The notes: generated by a model from the letters alone, not told the origin. 64,000 nucleotides of DNA from Kumtagia sp963839725 (GCA_963839725.1 CAWIWT010000040.1:44709-108708), one strand, 5' to 3'; positions 36,917-47,369 are shown, numbered from the stretch's first letter. A program made the numbers and translations.

Positions 36917-37621
36917 ATGATGGATTTCAAGGCCAAGCCGCCCATGGACATCGATGCTACTGGCGCCTCGAAGGCGGGGGCGTCCGTCTATGAAACCATT
37001 CGCGACGACATCATCGAAGGCCGCGTTAAGGCGAACGAACGTTTGATCGTATCTGAACTCGCTCAGCGGCACGGCACGTCCACAAATCCGATTCGCGAGG
37101 CGCTGCAGCTGCTCAGGGGCGAGGGCTTCGTCATCTTCACCCCCAACCGTGGTGCGCGCGTCCGGCCCATCGACCAGGATTTCGTGCGCGACATCTACGA
37201 GATCGGCGTTCTGATCGAGCCCGCGCTCACACGCTGGTTCGTCGCCAGCATGGCGACGCACGAGGACATAGTTGAACTCGAGCGCATTCAAAACCTTATT
37301 GAGGAAAACAACTTCGCCGATCAGTTTCTGCATAGTGAACTCGACACGGCGTTCCACACCGTCATGTATCAGCGTCACTACAACCGTCACGCGGCCGAGC
37401 TCTGGTGGAAGCATCGTGAGGTGCTGCGCGCTGTGAGCCGGCGATACAATTTCACGCTGGCTCGGCGCGCCCAGGTGTTGCGCGATCATCGCGAACTGAT
37501 CGAGCTCATCAAAGCTGGCGAGGCAGAAAAGGCTGCCGAACTTGTTGGCCGCCATGTTGAAGGCTCCGGCCGGCACATCCTCGAGCATATGCGCGCATCC
37601 AGCGCCGCGTGGGCTAGCTAG
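36917..37621 (+). CDS. GntR family regulator with FCD ligand domain
   Basis: 234 residues. Winged HTH: SVYETIRDDIIEGRVKANER near 20-40, then SELAQRHGTSTNPIREAL. The FCD all-helical ligand domain starts at about residue 90 with metal-binding histidines in AFHTVMYQRH, LRDHRELIEL and GRHVEGSGRH. FCD regulators sense sugar acids or carboxylates. Start at the ATG pair MMDFK; residues further upstream in the frame are promoter sequence. The divergent importer operon and the following dehydratases are its likely targets. Confidence 0.9.
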   Translation: MMDFKAKPPMDIDATGASKAGASVYETIRDDIIEGRVKANERLIVSELAQRHGTSTNPIREALQLLRGEGFVIFTPNRGARVRPIDQDFVRDIYEIGVLIEPALTRWFVASMATHEDIVELERIQNLIEENNFADQFLHSELDTAFHTVMYQRHYNRHAAELWWKHREVLRAVSRRYNFTLARRAQVLRDHRELIELIKAGEAEKAAELVGRHVEGSGRHILEHMRASSAAWAS

Positions 37622-37682
37622 GTCCTGGCCGGTTCGGCTCGTTGGGCCGCGAGCCTACCTCTATTTGAAGAAAGCAGACGTA

Positions 37683-38849
37683 GTGAAGATAACGAGTGTC
37701 CGGCCCTGGCTGATAAAGTCGAGCGCCTCGTACTGGGGAGAGTTCCTGTTCGTCGAAGTCAACACCGACGAGGGAATCACCGGTTGGGGCGAGATTACCA
37801 CCACAACAAAGGTCGCAAATCGCGGCCTGACCGCGATGCTGCGGCAGATCGGCTCCATGCTGGTCGGCGAAGACCCGGCGCGCATCGAGCAACTCTGGCA
37901 CAAGCTCTTTCGCGGCTTCACCTACATGGGCAGCCGCGGCGCCGCGGTAGAATGCGTGAGCGCGATCGATATCGCCTTGTGGGACATCCGGGGCAAGACC
38001 CTCGATAAGCCCATCTACGAGCTTCTGGGGGGCCCTGTGCGAGATGAAATCGCGCTCTACACCCACCCTGACCAGCGCAAGTTCACCAGCAAAGAGGGCG
38101 TAATCGCCGAGATCAAGGACATCGTGAAGTCCGGACACACTGCGCTCAAATTCGACCCTTTCCCCCAACAGGGTCCACTTGTAGATGGCCACGCCCGCGA
38201 GCAACGCGACGGCTATCTCGACGGGTCCATGACGCGCAACGACGAGCGCGAAGCCGCCGAACTCACGGCTCTGATCCGTGAAACGGCGGGGCCGGATGTC
38301 GACATTCTCATCGATGCGCATGGCCGTTTCGACGTTCCCACCGCCATTCGCCTTTGCCGGAGCCTCGAGGAAGCCGGCCAGATCGATTGGTTTGAGGAGC
38401 CCTGCCCGCCCGAGAGCCTTAACGCCCTCAAGCAGGTGCGTGAGAAGGTCAGTGCCGCTATCTCGTGGGGCGAGCGTGGGCACACGAAGTGGGATTTCGT
38501 GCCCGTACTCGAGAACAAGCTCGCTGATTACATCATGCCGGACGTCACTTGGACCGGCGGCATTACCGAACTCAAGAAGATTTCCGCCCTATGCGAAGCT
38601 TACTACGTCCCGGTGTCGCCACATGACGCCGCGGGACCGATCAACGTTGTTGCGGGAGCGCAGGTGATGATGACCGTTCCTAACTTCTACAAGCTCGAAA
38701 CGTCGGAGTGGAACTTGGGCAAGTACGATCACCTTATCGACAGACCACTCGACAATTCGAACGGCAGCCTCAAGCTGACGTCCAGGCCTGGCCTCGGTAT
38801 TGAGTTGGACCGCGATTACCTGCAGGCCCACGAGGTTGAGCTGGGCTAG
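37683..38849 (+). CDS. Enolase-superfamily sugar-acid dehydratase, first of three in a row
   Basis: 388 residues from a GTG (VKITSVRPWLIKSSASYWGE). Capping domain, then barrel with metal ligands in LIDAHGRFD, WFEEPCPPE and WGERGHTKW, and a catalytic His in SPHDAAGP. Typical mandelate racemase/MLE subgroup acid-sugar dehydratase. The start follows the regulator stop by about 60 bases. Residues LKFDPFPQQGPLVDGH near 150-166 replace the usual KxK general-base motif with KFD, as in mannonate/galactonate-type enzymes. Confidence 0.85.
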   Translation: MKITSVRPWLIKSSASYWGEFLFVEVNTDEGITGWGEITTTTKVANRGLTAMLRQIGSMLVGEDPARIEQLWHKLFRGFTYMGSRGAAVECVSAIDIALWDIRGKTLDKPIYELLGGPVRDEIALYTHPDQRKFTSKEGVIAEIKDIVKSGHTALKFDPFPQQGPLVDGHAREQRDGYLDGSMTRNDEREAAELTALIRETAGPDVDILIDAHGRFDVPTAIRLCRSLEEAGQIDWFEEPCPPESLNALKQVREKVSAAISWGERGHTKWDFVPVLENKLADYIMPDVTWTGGITELKKISALCEAYYVPVSPHDAAGPINVVAGAQVMMTVPNFYKLETSEWNLGKYDHLIDRPLDNSNGSLKLTSRPGLGIELDRDYLQAHEVELG

Positions 38850-38912
38850 CAACGCTCTATGCCGGCCCAGCATGCGGGTCGACAAGCCCGCCGACCAGAA
38901 CGAGGATAAGTC

Positions 38913-40274
38913 ATGCCAAAGATGGGTGGGGCCGACGAGGCGCTCGATCGAGTGAATACGAACTCGACACCGTCCAAGCTTCACATCACCGACATGCGGG
39001 TAGCCGAAATCGTTGGCGCGCCGTTCACCTCCGCGCTGCTCAAGATTTACACCAACCAGGGCATTGTCGGACTTGGCGAGGTGCGCGACGGCGCCAGCGC
39101 CACCTACGCGCTGATGCTGAAGAGCCGGCTGCTTGGCGAGAACCCTTGCAACATCGACCGCCTGTTTCGCCGGATCAAGCAGTTCGGCGGGCACGGCCGG
39201 CAAGGCGGCGGCGTTTCGGCTGTTGAAATCGCGTTATGGGATCTTGCCGGCAAGGCCTATGGCGTCCCCATCTACCAGATGCTCGGCGGCCGGTTTCGGG
39301 AAAAGGTGCGCATCTATTGCGATACCGACGCTATCGTGCCGAGCGGTACCGAAACCGGCAAGCGCCTCAAGCAGCGCATGGCGCTCGGCTTCACGTTCCT
39401 CAAGATGGATCTGGGGCTGATGCAGATTGCGGATGTCCCCGGTGCGGTCGTTTCCCCTGCCGGCTCGCTTGAAGGGTACCGCGTTCACCCCGGCCGCGGC
39501 CCGATCAAGACCATTGAAGAGCGGCGCGTCCGGAACGCCCTGTACGATTTGCACAACGTACCCCACCCGTTTACCGGCCTCCACTTTTCCGACAAGGGCC
39601 TCGACCTGCTTGAGCAGTACATTGCCGAGGTTCGCGAGGTTATCGGCTTTGAAATTCCGCTCGCCATCGACCACGTCGGCCACATCTCGCTTCAGAACGG
39701 CATTCGCCTCGCCAGGCGGATCGAAAAATATGTGCCAGCCTGGCTCGAGGACGTGATCCCATGGCAATACACCGAGCAGTACCGACAACTGCAGGACGCT
39801 ACCACGGTGCCGATCTGCACCGGCGAGGACATCTACCTTAAGGAGGGCTTCGAGCCTCTGCTCAAGAGCGGCGGCCTCTCCGTTGTCCACCCAGACCTGC
39901 TCACCAGCGGAGGCATCCTCGAGACCAAGAAGATCGGGGACATGGCGCAGGACCACGGCGTCGCTATGGCCATCCATATGGCCGAAAGTCCCATCGCCGC
40001 AATGGCCGCGGCACATGTCGCGATAGCGACCGAAAACTTCATGGCGCTCGAATATCACTCTGTCGATGTTGACTGGTGGGACGATATCGTCACCGGCGTT
40101 CCCAAGCCGCTCGTGAACGACGGCTTCATCACCGTTCCGGACAAGCCTGGCCTGGGGATCGACGACGTCGTCGACGCGGTGATCTCGCAGCATCTCCAGC
40201 CGGGTGTCACGGGCATCTGGCAGCCCACGGACCACTGGGACGCTGAGTATTCCTGGGATCGCACTTGGAGCTGA
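38913..40274 (+). CDS. Enolase-superfamily enzyme, second in row, with long insertion
   Basis: 453 residues, longer than the usual 380-400. The extra length is an N-terminal extension of about 20 residues and an insertion around residues 165-215 (PAGSLEGYRVHPGRGPIKTI and following). Metal ligands appear in LAIDHVGHIS, WLEDVIPW and TGEDIYL; a late His in AIHMAESP. The C-terminal tail HWDAEYSWDRTWS is rich in aromatic residues. Likely a sugar-acid dehydratase or epimerase with substrate different from its neighbours. Confidence 0.85.
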   Translation: MPKMGGADEALDRVNTNSTPSKLHITDMRVAEIVGAPFTSALLKIYTNQGIVGLGEVRDGASATYALMLKSRLLGENPCNIDRLFRRIKQFGGHGRQGGGVSAVEIALWDLAGKAYGVPIYQMLGGRFREKVRIYCDTDAIVPSGTETGKRLKQRMALGFTFLKMDLGLMQIADVPGAVVSPAGSLEGYRVHPGRGPIKTIEERRVRNALYDLHNVPHPFTGLHFSDKGLDLLEQYIAEVREVIGFEIPLAIDHVGHISLQNGIRLARRIEKYVPAWLEDVIPWQYTEQYRQLQDATTVPICTGEDIYLKEGFEPLLKSGGLSVVHPDLLTSGGILETKKIGDMAQDHGVAMAIHMAESPIAAMAAAHVAIATENFMALEYHSVDVDWWDDIVTGVPKPLVNDGFITVPDKPGLGIDDVVDAVISQHLQPGVTGIWQPTDHWDAEYSWDRTWS

Positions 40275-40290
40275 GGCGAAAAGACCGACG

Positions 40291-41491
40291 ATGAAGATCA
40301 CTGATCTCAGATGCGCCGTGATCGGCAAGCACCCAATCGTCCGTATCGTGACCGACGAAGGGCTCCATGGGCTTGGCGAGGCCGAGTTCACGAAGCCATA
40401 TCTGAAGCCCTGGGTGCTGCATTTCCGCGAGGCGTCTGATCGGCGAGGATCCGACCGATGTCGAGCGGGTGATGCTGAAGATACGACAGCGCGGCTCGTT
40501 CAAACCCTATGGCGCAGCCGTCAGCGCAATCGAGCATGCCCTGTGGGACATTGCCGGCAAGGCGGCCGGCGTACCGGTCTACAAGCTGCTCGGCGGCAAA
40601 GTGCGCGATAAGGTCCGGGTCTACAATGGTTCGATCCGCAGGAAGCGCACCGGTGACGAGCCGGAAGACTACGCGTCCGACGTCAAATGGATGATGGAGC
40701 AGCCAGAAAACTTCTTCATGATCAAGCAGGGCATCAGCTTCCACTCCAACATGAAGAGCAATGTGCCCGACTTCCATTACGGCGTCCGTCAGCCGCCGAC
40801 CTACCACGGCGCCATGGATCAGGGCCAGATCAGCGAGCGCGGCATGGCGCATATTATCGACTGCGTCATCGCCATGAAGGAGGTGCTGGGCGACAAGGTT
40901 TCGCTCGCGCTCGATTGCGGCCCGGGCTGGTTCCTGCCCGACGCGATCCGCTTCGCGCAAGCGGTGGAAAAGTACAATCTCATGTGGCTAGAGGACATGC
41001 TGACCGGCGACTACGTGCCATGGGTGAACCCGCAGGCATACCGCGAACTCACCGTGTCCACCTCTACCCCGATCCATACGGGCGAGCAGATTTACCTGCG
41101 CCATAATTTCAAGGAACTGATCGAAACCCAGGCCGTCCGGATCATCGGTCCGGATCCGGCCGATATTGGGGGCATTGCCGAGCTCAAATGGGTGGCGGAG
41201 CACGCCTACATGCACTCGATCATGATGGCGCCGCATGGTACGGCCAACGGCTTGCTCGGTCTCGGCGCGCTGATCAATGTCTGCGCTACCCTGCCCGCCA
41301 ACTACATCGCCTTCGAATACCCCAGCGCCTCCGACCCTTGGTGGAACGACATCGTCATCGGTTTACCCAGTGGGCAAATCGTCAAGGACAGCATGGTCGA
41401 TATGCTGGAGGCTCCGGGCCTGGGCCTGGACATCGACCCCGAGGGTGCGAAGAAGTATCTCCTGGCAGAGGACGCGGGGTTCTTCGACTGA
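40291..41491 (+). pseudogene. Enolase-superfamily enzyme, third in row, single frameshift
   Basis: Starts MKITDLRCAVIGKHPIVRIV at 40291, 16 bases after the previous stop. The frame is lost near 40435 (HFREA then foreign residues) where one extra T sits before CTGATCGGCGAGGATCC. Without it the product continues LIGEDPTDVERVMLKIRQRG and runs full length to AEDAGFFD. Metal ligands LALDCGPGW, WLEDMLTGD and TGEQIYL are intact downstream. Either a sequencing artefact or a recent null allele. The second and third genes share the LEDx...GExIYL pattern and are probably paralogues. Confidence 0.82.
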
Positions 41492-41721
41492 TCGGGTGCA
41501 TCCCGGTGAAGATGGTGACTTCGCAATGTCCTTTTAGGGGGACATAGTGGACGTTATGTCTCCGGGCTTGGCCTCCAGAAGCCGACGATGACTGGGGGGC
41601 CGACAACAGACTGGCAGCTTTGCCGCGCGAATTCTCAAAAGCGGCCATAGGTAGACGTGGGCAACACCGCCATCTTACCCCAGGTGGACGTTGGCGAAGC
41701 TAGTTCGGCACGCCAGATCGA
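41492..41721. other. Gap between the two carbohydrate loci (convergent ends)
   Basis: No gene; possible faint IS end (CTTTTAGGGGGACATAGTGG). No clear terminator stem found. Confidence 0.4.
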
Positions 41722-43326
41722 TCAATAACTTGACCCAATTTCGGTAAGATATGTTGCCGCCCGCTCGGCAATCATCACCACCGGCGCATGCGTATTGCCT
41801 GACACGATCTTCGGCATCACCGACGCATCCGCAATCATCAGCCCGCCGACGCCGCGCACGGCGAGCCTGGGATCGACCACCGCCATCCTGTCGCTTTCCG
41901 ATCCCATCTTCGCCGTGCCGACCGGGTGGAAGATCGTGGTGGCGATGCGGCCCGCCGCCTCGACCAGATCCTCCTCGCTCTGTAATTCCGCGCCGGGCTT
42001 CTCCTCCGTCGGTCGAAACTCCGCCATGCGTTTCGCTGCCATTAGCTGCCGCGCCAGCCTGATCGAACCGACCGCCACGTCTCGGTCCTCGGCATCGGTG
42101 AGATAGTTCGGCGCTATCACCGGCGCATCGCGAAAATCCGACGAGGCGAGCCGCACAGATCCCGTGCTGTTCGGCCTGAGATTGCAAACCGAGACCGTCA
42201 CCGCGGGATAGGGGTGAAGCGGCTGGCCGAAAGCGTCAAGCGACAGCGGCTGCACATGGAACTCGATGTTGGGCGTCGCATAGCGCTGGTTCGAGCGCGT
42301 GAACAGGCCGAGCTGGCTCGGCGCCATCGCCATCGGCCCCGACCGCGACAGCGCATAGTGCGCGGCGATCCTAGCCTTGCCCCACAGGCCTGCTTGCAGG
42401 TCGTTCAGTGTACGCGCGCCGCTGATGCGAAACGACGTCCTGATCTGCAGATGGTCCTGCAAATTCGCGCCTACGCCGGGCAGATCACTGACCACCTCGA
42501 TTCCGTGCTCGCCCAGTTGCGCCGCCGGGCCGAGGCCTGACAGCATCATGATCTGAGGCGTGCCGATCGCGCCCGCCGACAGAACGACTTGCCCGGCGCG
42601 AGCCGAGTCGGACTGACCATTCCTGAAATAATTGACGCCGGTTACCTTGCCACCCTCCAGCCGCAGCCGCGTCACCTGCGTGCGGTCGAGAATGGTCAGA
42701 TTCGGCCGCTTCCTGACCTCCCGAGACAGAAACGCCCGCGCCGCGCTCCAGCGGATACCCGAACGCTGCGTCACCTCGAAATAGCCGGAGCCTTCATTGT
42801 CGCCGAGGTTGAAATCGTCTGTCTTCGGGATGCCGATCTCTTCGGCCGCCTCGCGCACTGCGTCGAGGATCGGCCAGTGCAGGCGCTGGCGCTCGACCAG
42901 CATCTCGCCTCCGGTACCGTGACCTTCCGCCGCGTGATGGTATTTTTCCGAGCGCATGAAGACCGGGAGCACCTCGTCCCAGCTCCAGCCCGCAGCGCCG
43001 AGCTGCGCCCAACCGTCATAGTCGGCGGCCTGGCCGCGCATATAGATCATGCCGTTGATGGAGGACGAGCCGCCCATCACCTTGCCGCGCGGATAGGCGA
43101 TCGAGCGGCCGCCTAATCCCTTTTCCGGCGCGGTGCGGTACATCCAGTCGGTGCGGGGGTTGCCGATGCAGTAGAGGTAGCCGACTGGCACATGGATCCA
43201 GAAATAGCGGTCCGAGCCTCCCGCCTCGATTAGCAGCACTCGGTTGCCGGGTTTGGCCGAGAGGCGGTTGGCAAGCACGCAGCCCGCCGATCCCGCCCCT
43301 ACGACAATGTAGTCGAATTCATCCAT
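41722..43326 (-). CDS. GMC family oxidoreductase (choline/alcohol dehydrogenase type)
   Basis: 534 residues. FAD-binding VVGAGSAGCVLANRL near 8-22, GMC signature GKVMGGSSSINGMIYMRG near 82-99, second signature near 255 (GAIGTPQIMMLSGLGP), and active-site His in IFHPVGTAKMG and SGNTHAPV. Oxidises a primary or secondary alcohol with FAD. Last gene of the long minus-strand operon; it overlaps the kinase stop by eight bases. May oxidise a polyol or sugar at the start of the pathway. Confidence 0.9.
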   Translation of the reverse strand: MDEFDYIVVGAGSAGCVLANRLSAKPGNRVLLIEAGGSDRYFWIHVPVGYLYCIGNPRTDWMYRTAPEKGLGGRSIAYPRGKVMGGSSSINGMIYMRGQAADYDGWAQLGAAGWSWDEVLPVFMRSEKYHHAAEGHGTGGEMLVERQRLHWPILDAVREAAEEIGIPKTDDFNLGDNEGSGYFEVTQRSGIRWSAARAFLSREVRKRPNLTILDRTQVTRLRLEGGKVTGVNYFRNGQSDSARAGQVVLSAGAIGTPQIMMLSGLGPAAQLGEHGIEVVSDLPGVGANLQDHLQIRTSFRISGARTLNDLQAGLWGKARIAAHYALSRSGPMAMAPSQLGLFTRSNQRYATPNIEFHVQPLSLDAFGQPLHPYPAVTVSVCNLRPNSTGSVRLASSDFRDAPVIAPNYLTDAEDRDVAVGSIRLARQLMAAKRMAEFRPTEEKPGAELQSEEDLVEAAGRIATTIFHPVGTAKMGSESDRMAVVDPRLAVRGVGGLMIADASVMPKIVSGNTHAPVVMIAERAATYLTEIGSSY

Positions 43327-44821
43327 CGCCGAGAATCCTCAGCGCTGTCCAGTGAGGCGAAAGGCTCGCTTGTACAGCCTGCCATAGTGCGAAACGGCGA
43401 CGGTAGACATCCTTCAGCGCAGTATCAGGCTCGACGACAACAGGCGCTGCCACCATCGCCTCGGCTGCCGCGTCGAGATCGCGATAGCGCCCCGTCCCAA
43501 CAGCGGCCGCCATCGCCGCGCCCAGCGCGCCCGCTTCCGCCTGCGCAGCCACCTTGACCGGTCTGCCGAGCATATCGGCAATCATCTGCGGCCAGACCGG
43601 GCTTTTCGCGCCTCCGCCCGACAGCGTGATGTCGCCGGCCCCGACGCCGCTCGCTTCGAGCCGATTGATATGCGCCAGATGTGCGAAGGCGACGCCCTCG
43701 AACAGCGCGCGCAGCATGTCGGCGCCATCGTGCCAGCCGGCGAGCCCGAACCAGCCGGCGCGGGCGGATGTATCCCGCGATGCGCCATAGAGATATGGGT
43801 GGTAGAGCGGCCCGTCGGGTTTTGACGGCGCCATCGACGCCAGCGCGTCGGCAAGCGCAAACGGACCTTTCTCGGCCCTGCTGTCGTGCGCGAGAAAATT
43901 GTGTGCCAGCCATTCGAGATTGGTCGCCGACGTCGCGGAGTTCTCCATCGACATGAAGCGGCCCGGCGCCAGCGGCGCCGACATGAAGACGCCGCCGGCA
44001 GGCCGCTCGACGATTGCCTGGTTGATGCTCCAGGTGCCCAGGATCAGCGATGCCTGCCCTGGCCGCGTCACCCCGGCGCCCACCGCGCTTGCCAGCACGT
44101 CGAAGAAGCCGGCGACCACAGGCGTGCCTACAGCTAGTCCGGTTCTTCCCGCGGCCGCTTCCGTCACCCTGCCGACGACATCGACCGGCCAAAGGAGCTT
44201 TGGCAGCAGCATTTTCGCATCCGCCAGCCCATAGGCGTCGAGCAAAGCGGCGTCATAGCCGTTGTCAGGCAAACGCAGCAGGCCCGCTCCGCCCATATCA
44301 GACACGTCGCTGGCGATCGCGTCGGTCAGCGCATGCGTCACTAGGTCCTTGCACATGAGGATGTGCGCGGCCCGCGCCATCGTCTCAGGCCTATGCCGCG
44401 CCATCCAGGCGAGCAGCGCCGGCGTCTGCGCCGCCCATGGTCTTTGCAGGCAGATGCGCTCGGCCGCATCGGCGACGCCATTGCGCTCCCATTCCTCGAC
44501 CAGCCCGGCAGCGCGCGTATCGAGCGACTGGATCGCCGCGACCGGCGCGCCGTCCGCGCCGAGCAGATAGAGCCCGTTGCCGTGGCCGGAGGTACCGATG
44601 CCAGCGATGTCCCTGCCCTTCAGGCCGCTTTTTTCCAGTACCTCGCGCACCAGCCCATCGAGGTCGGTCCGCAGTCGGCCGATATCGCGCTCCACCATGC
44701 CCGGCGCCGGGCAATGCCCGCCCGTATCGCGATGCGCCGAGGCCAGCGCCCGGCCGGCATCGTCGAACAGCACCGCCTTGACGCCGGTGTTGCCGGCGTC
44801 GATGCCAAGAAAGGCGCTCAC
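43319..44821 (-). CDS. FGGY-family carbohydrate kinase
   Basis: 500 residues. First ATPase-fold phosphate loop FLGIDAGNTGVKAVLFD near 4-20; GIGTSGHGNGLYLLG near 72-86; catalytic Asp in VAGFFDVLASAVGAG near 240; second-domain glycine block DITLSGGGAKSPVWPQM near 400. Closest in pattern to xylulose/erythritol-type kinases. Phosphorylates the imported sugar or polyol. Overlaps the aldolase stop by four bases (ATGA). Confidence 0.9.
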   Translation of the reverse strand: MSAFLGIDAGNTGVKAVLFDDAGRALASAHRDTGGHCPAPGMVERDIGRLRTDLDGLVREVLEKSGLKGRDIAGIGTSGHGNGLYLLGADGAPVAAIQSLDTRAAGLVEEWERNGVADAAERICLQRPWAAQTPALLAWMARHRPETMARAAHILMCKDLVTHALTDAIASDVSDMGGAGLLRLPDNGYDAALLDAYGLADAKMLLPKLLWPVDVVGRVTEAAAGRTGLAVGTPVVAGFFDVLASAVGAGVTRPGQASLILGTWSINQAIVERPAGGVFMSAPLAPGRFMSMENSATSATNLEWLAHNFLAHDSRAEKGPFALADALASMAPSKPDGPLYHPYLYGASRDTSARAGWFGLAGWHDGADMLRALFEGVAFAHLAHINRLEASGVGAGDITLSGGGAKSPVWPQMIADMLGRPVKVAAQAEAGALGAAMAAAVGTGRYRDLDAAAEAMVAAPVVVEPDTALKDVYRRRFALWQAVQASLSPHWTALRILGDG

Positions 44822-45666
44822 TTCCTGCCGCCGCTTTCGTAGATCGCCCAGGCGCGGTCAGCGTCCGCCCCGTCGTGGATCATCGCCATCAGCGCCGCGA
44901 CCACGGCCGACGGGTTGTCATGCTGGTAGATGTTGCGGCCATAGACCATGCCGTGCGCGCCCTCCGCCATCAGCGCTGCCGAATTCTCGAAAACCCGCCT
45001 GAGATCGGCCTTGCCGCCGCCGCGCACCAGCACCGGGCAGCGCGCCGCCTGCACGACATGGCGGAAGTCGCTGACCGTGTCGGTCGGGTCGGCCTTGATG
45101 ATGTCGGCGCCCATCTCGCGCGCGAGTCGCACCAGCGTCACCACCTTCTCGGTGTCGCCGTCGACCAGATAGCCGCCCTTCTCGTTGGGCAACATCACCA
45201 GCGGCTCGATCATCAGCGGCATGCCGTATTTCTCGCAGTCGTTGCCGAGCCGGCTGATATTCTGCACGCATTGCTTGAACAGGCTCGGCTCGTCCGGCAG
45301 CATGAACAGGTTCACCACCACGCAGGCCGCGTCCATGCGCAGCGCCGGCACGATCGGGTCGGCCTCGTTCTGCAGCACCGCCCACATCTCGCGGTGACGC
45401 TGGCGGTTGTAGGGATTGCCCATGTCGACCCGCATTACCAGCGCCGGCCGGTTCTGGCCGGGCAGCGATTGCAGCAGGTCGGACTGGCCGTAATTCATCT
45501 GGATCGCGTCGGGGCCAGCCGCGACCAGCATACTGACGACCTTCTCCATGTCCTCCAGCCCGCTCATGAAGGACGGCTCGTTGCACACGCCGTGATCGAT
45601 CGCCACATCCAGGCAGCGGCCCCTGTTGAGCAGCCGGTTCAGCCGCACCTTCTTCGTCACATACAT
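44818..45666 (-). CDS. DhnA/LsrF-type class I aldolase
   Basis: 282 residues, one TIM barrel. Opens VRLNRLLNRGRCLDVAIDHG; Schiff-base lysine in GADIIKADPTD near residue 193; phosphate-binding PVLVRGGGKADLRRVFENS near 215 and GMVYGRNIYQ near 240. This family includes LsrF and archaeal-type fructose-bisphosphate aldolase, and cleaves or transfers on phosphorylated sugars. Lies between the GlpD-like and kinase genes, so the kinase product, after oxidation, is its probable substrate. Confidence 0.88.
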   Translation of the reverse strand: MYVTKKVRLNRLLNRGRCLDVAIDHGVCNEPSFMSGLEDMEKVVSMLVAAGPDAIQMNYGQSDLLQSLPGQNRPALVMRVDMGNPYNRQRHREMWAVLQNEADPIVPALRMDAACVVVNLFMLPDEPSLFKQCVQNISRLGNDCEKYGMPLMIEPLVMLPNEKGGYLVDGDTEKVVTLVRLAREMGADIIKADPTDTVSDFRHVVQAARCPVLVRGGGKADLRRVFENSAALMAEGAHGMVYGRNIYQHDNPSAVVAALMAMIHDGADADRAWAIYESGGRK

Positions 45667-45679
45667 GAAAGATCCTCCG

Positions 45680-47366
45680 TCAGACGGCCGCCTGCACCTT
45701 GTGCCGGCGCGCCATGATTGAATCGAAATTCCTGATCGCCTCGGCCTTCTCGGCCTCGGTCCAGCCGAGCGCCTCCGCCATCAGCGCGGCTGACTCTGCG
45801 ACCAGCTCTGGCGTGACACGGCCTTCAATGCCCAGCATGGTGCGCCGAAGCAGAAGATCGTCGATACGGCGCACGCGCTCATTGATGATGAGGAACAGCA
45901 TCTCGCGTCGCGAAAAATCCGGCGCGCGAAGCCAGCGGCGCATCCGTCCCCGTCGCCCATGAAGCGCGCAACCTCCACCGCCCGGCTGCCATAGCGCTGT
46001 GCGAGCAGGGCAAACCTTGCTTCCGGCAAGCTAGACGCCCTCGCCTGTTCCTGTACCCATGCCGCACGCTTCGCCGGTTCTCCAGGAAAGCCACGTCCGC
46101 CACCTATCGCGAGCCCACTCGTATCGACCGTGCGTTCGACGCCGAGCTCCGAGAGCGCGACTTCCGCCACCTCCTCGCCGAAGGCGCGAAAGGTTGTCCA
46201 CTTGCCGCCGATCAGCGTCAGCACCGGAAAGGGCAGCGGGCCGGCCGGCTCGACATTCACCTGATGGTCGCGACTGATCCGCCCCGTCGCCTCGTCCTCG
46301 CTTGCTGGCAGCGGCCTGACACCGGTGAAGACGTGCACGATCTCGTCGTCCGCGATCGCGAGATCAGGAAATACGCCGGCCAGCGCGCCAAGCATGTAGC
46401 GCTTCTCGTCCTCGAGGCAGACCGCCTGCGTCAGGATCGTCGATCCTGATGTCGGTCGAACCCACCATCGATGCCCCGGCATGGTTGAAGGCGATGCAGA
46501 TGCGCCCGTCCCTGTGCTCGTAGTAGATCATGTGGCCGTCCAGCGCCTTTTCCAGCGCCGGATTGCGGATCATCAGATGCGAGCCCTTGGTGCCCTGCAC
46601 GCGCCGCCGGTTCGCGGCGGGCCTGATCGCATTCTCGACGCGGTCGACCCATGCGCCGGTCGCGTTCACCACGACGCGCGGCGCGATCCGGCCCTGTTCT
46701 CCGGTCAGCCGGTCACGCCAGCGCAGCGCCTCGCCGTCGCCGCCGGTGACTTCCGTGTAGGAAAACGCCCGCGCATTGCCGGTATCGGCTTCCGTATCGA
46801 GCAGCATCTCCAGGCCGATCCGTTCAGGGTGGCTGACCTTGGCATCGTAGTAGAGGATGCCGGCGACCGCCTCCCCGGTGATCCCAGGCGCCATCTCGCG
46901 CAGCGCAGTGCGGCCGATCCAGCGATGCCTGGGCATGGTCCGGCTTTTCCAGGACAGCAGGTCGTAGAGCGTCAGCCCGGCCCGGATCACCGCGCCGGAA
47001 CGCCGCTGCTGCCCCGTCTTCAGGCCGAAGAAGGTGGCTATCGCCGGCAGCGTGCCCTTGAAGCGGCTCGCGACCGGAACCAGCGTCGGCAGCGGCGACA
47101 CGCAGTGCGGCGCATTCTTCAGCAAGCAGGTCGCGCTCGCGCAGCGACTGCCGCACGAGGTGGAATTCGCCGTTCTCGAGATAACGCAGCCCGCCATGCA
47201 CCATGCGCGACAGAGCCGCACTCGCGCCCGAGCAGAAATCGTCGCGCTCCAGCAGCACCACGTCGACGCCCTGCAGCGCCAACTCGCGAAAGGTGCTGAT
47301 GCCGTTGATGCCGCCGCCGATGACGACGACATCGGCCCTTTCAGGTACTGGGGATGCCTGCTGCAT
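45680..47366 (-). pseudogene. GlpD-like FAD-dependent polyol-phosphate dehydrogenase, multiple frameshifts
   Basis: The start is intact: ADVVVIGGGINGISTFRELA (FAD loop), FCSGASAALSRMVHGGLRYL. Frame changes occur near 47124, 46432 and 45960-45937 (probably two there). Corrected, the protein runs as a normal GlpD/EryB-type enzyme of about 560 residues, with GSTDIRIDDPD, FTGVRPLP, FPVLTLIGGKWTTFRAF and the C-terminal helical domain (RREMLFLIINERVRRIDDLL). It would oxidise a sugar-alcohol phosphate at the membrane. Each lesion is a single extra base, so error or very recent decay are both possible. Confidence 0.8.
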
Positions 47367-47369
47367 GCG

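Noticed and set aside
40469..41491. Separate gene starting inside the third dehydratase
   Set aside because: It lacks the capping-domain start, which is encoded upstream in another frame; a frameshift in one gene explains both parts.
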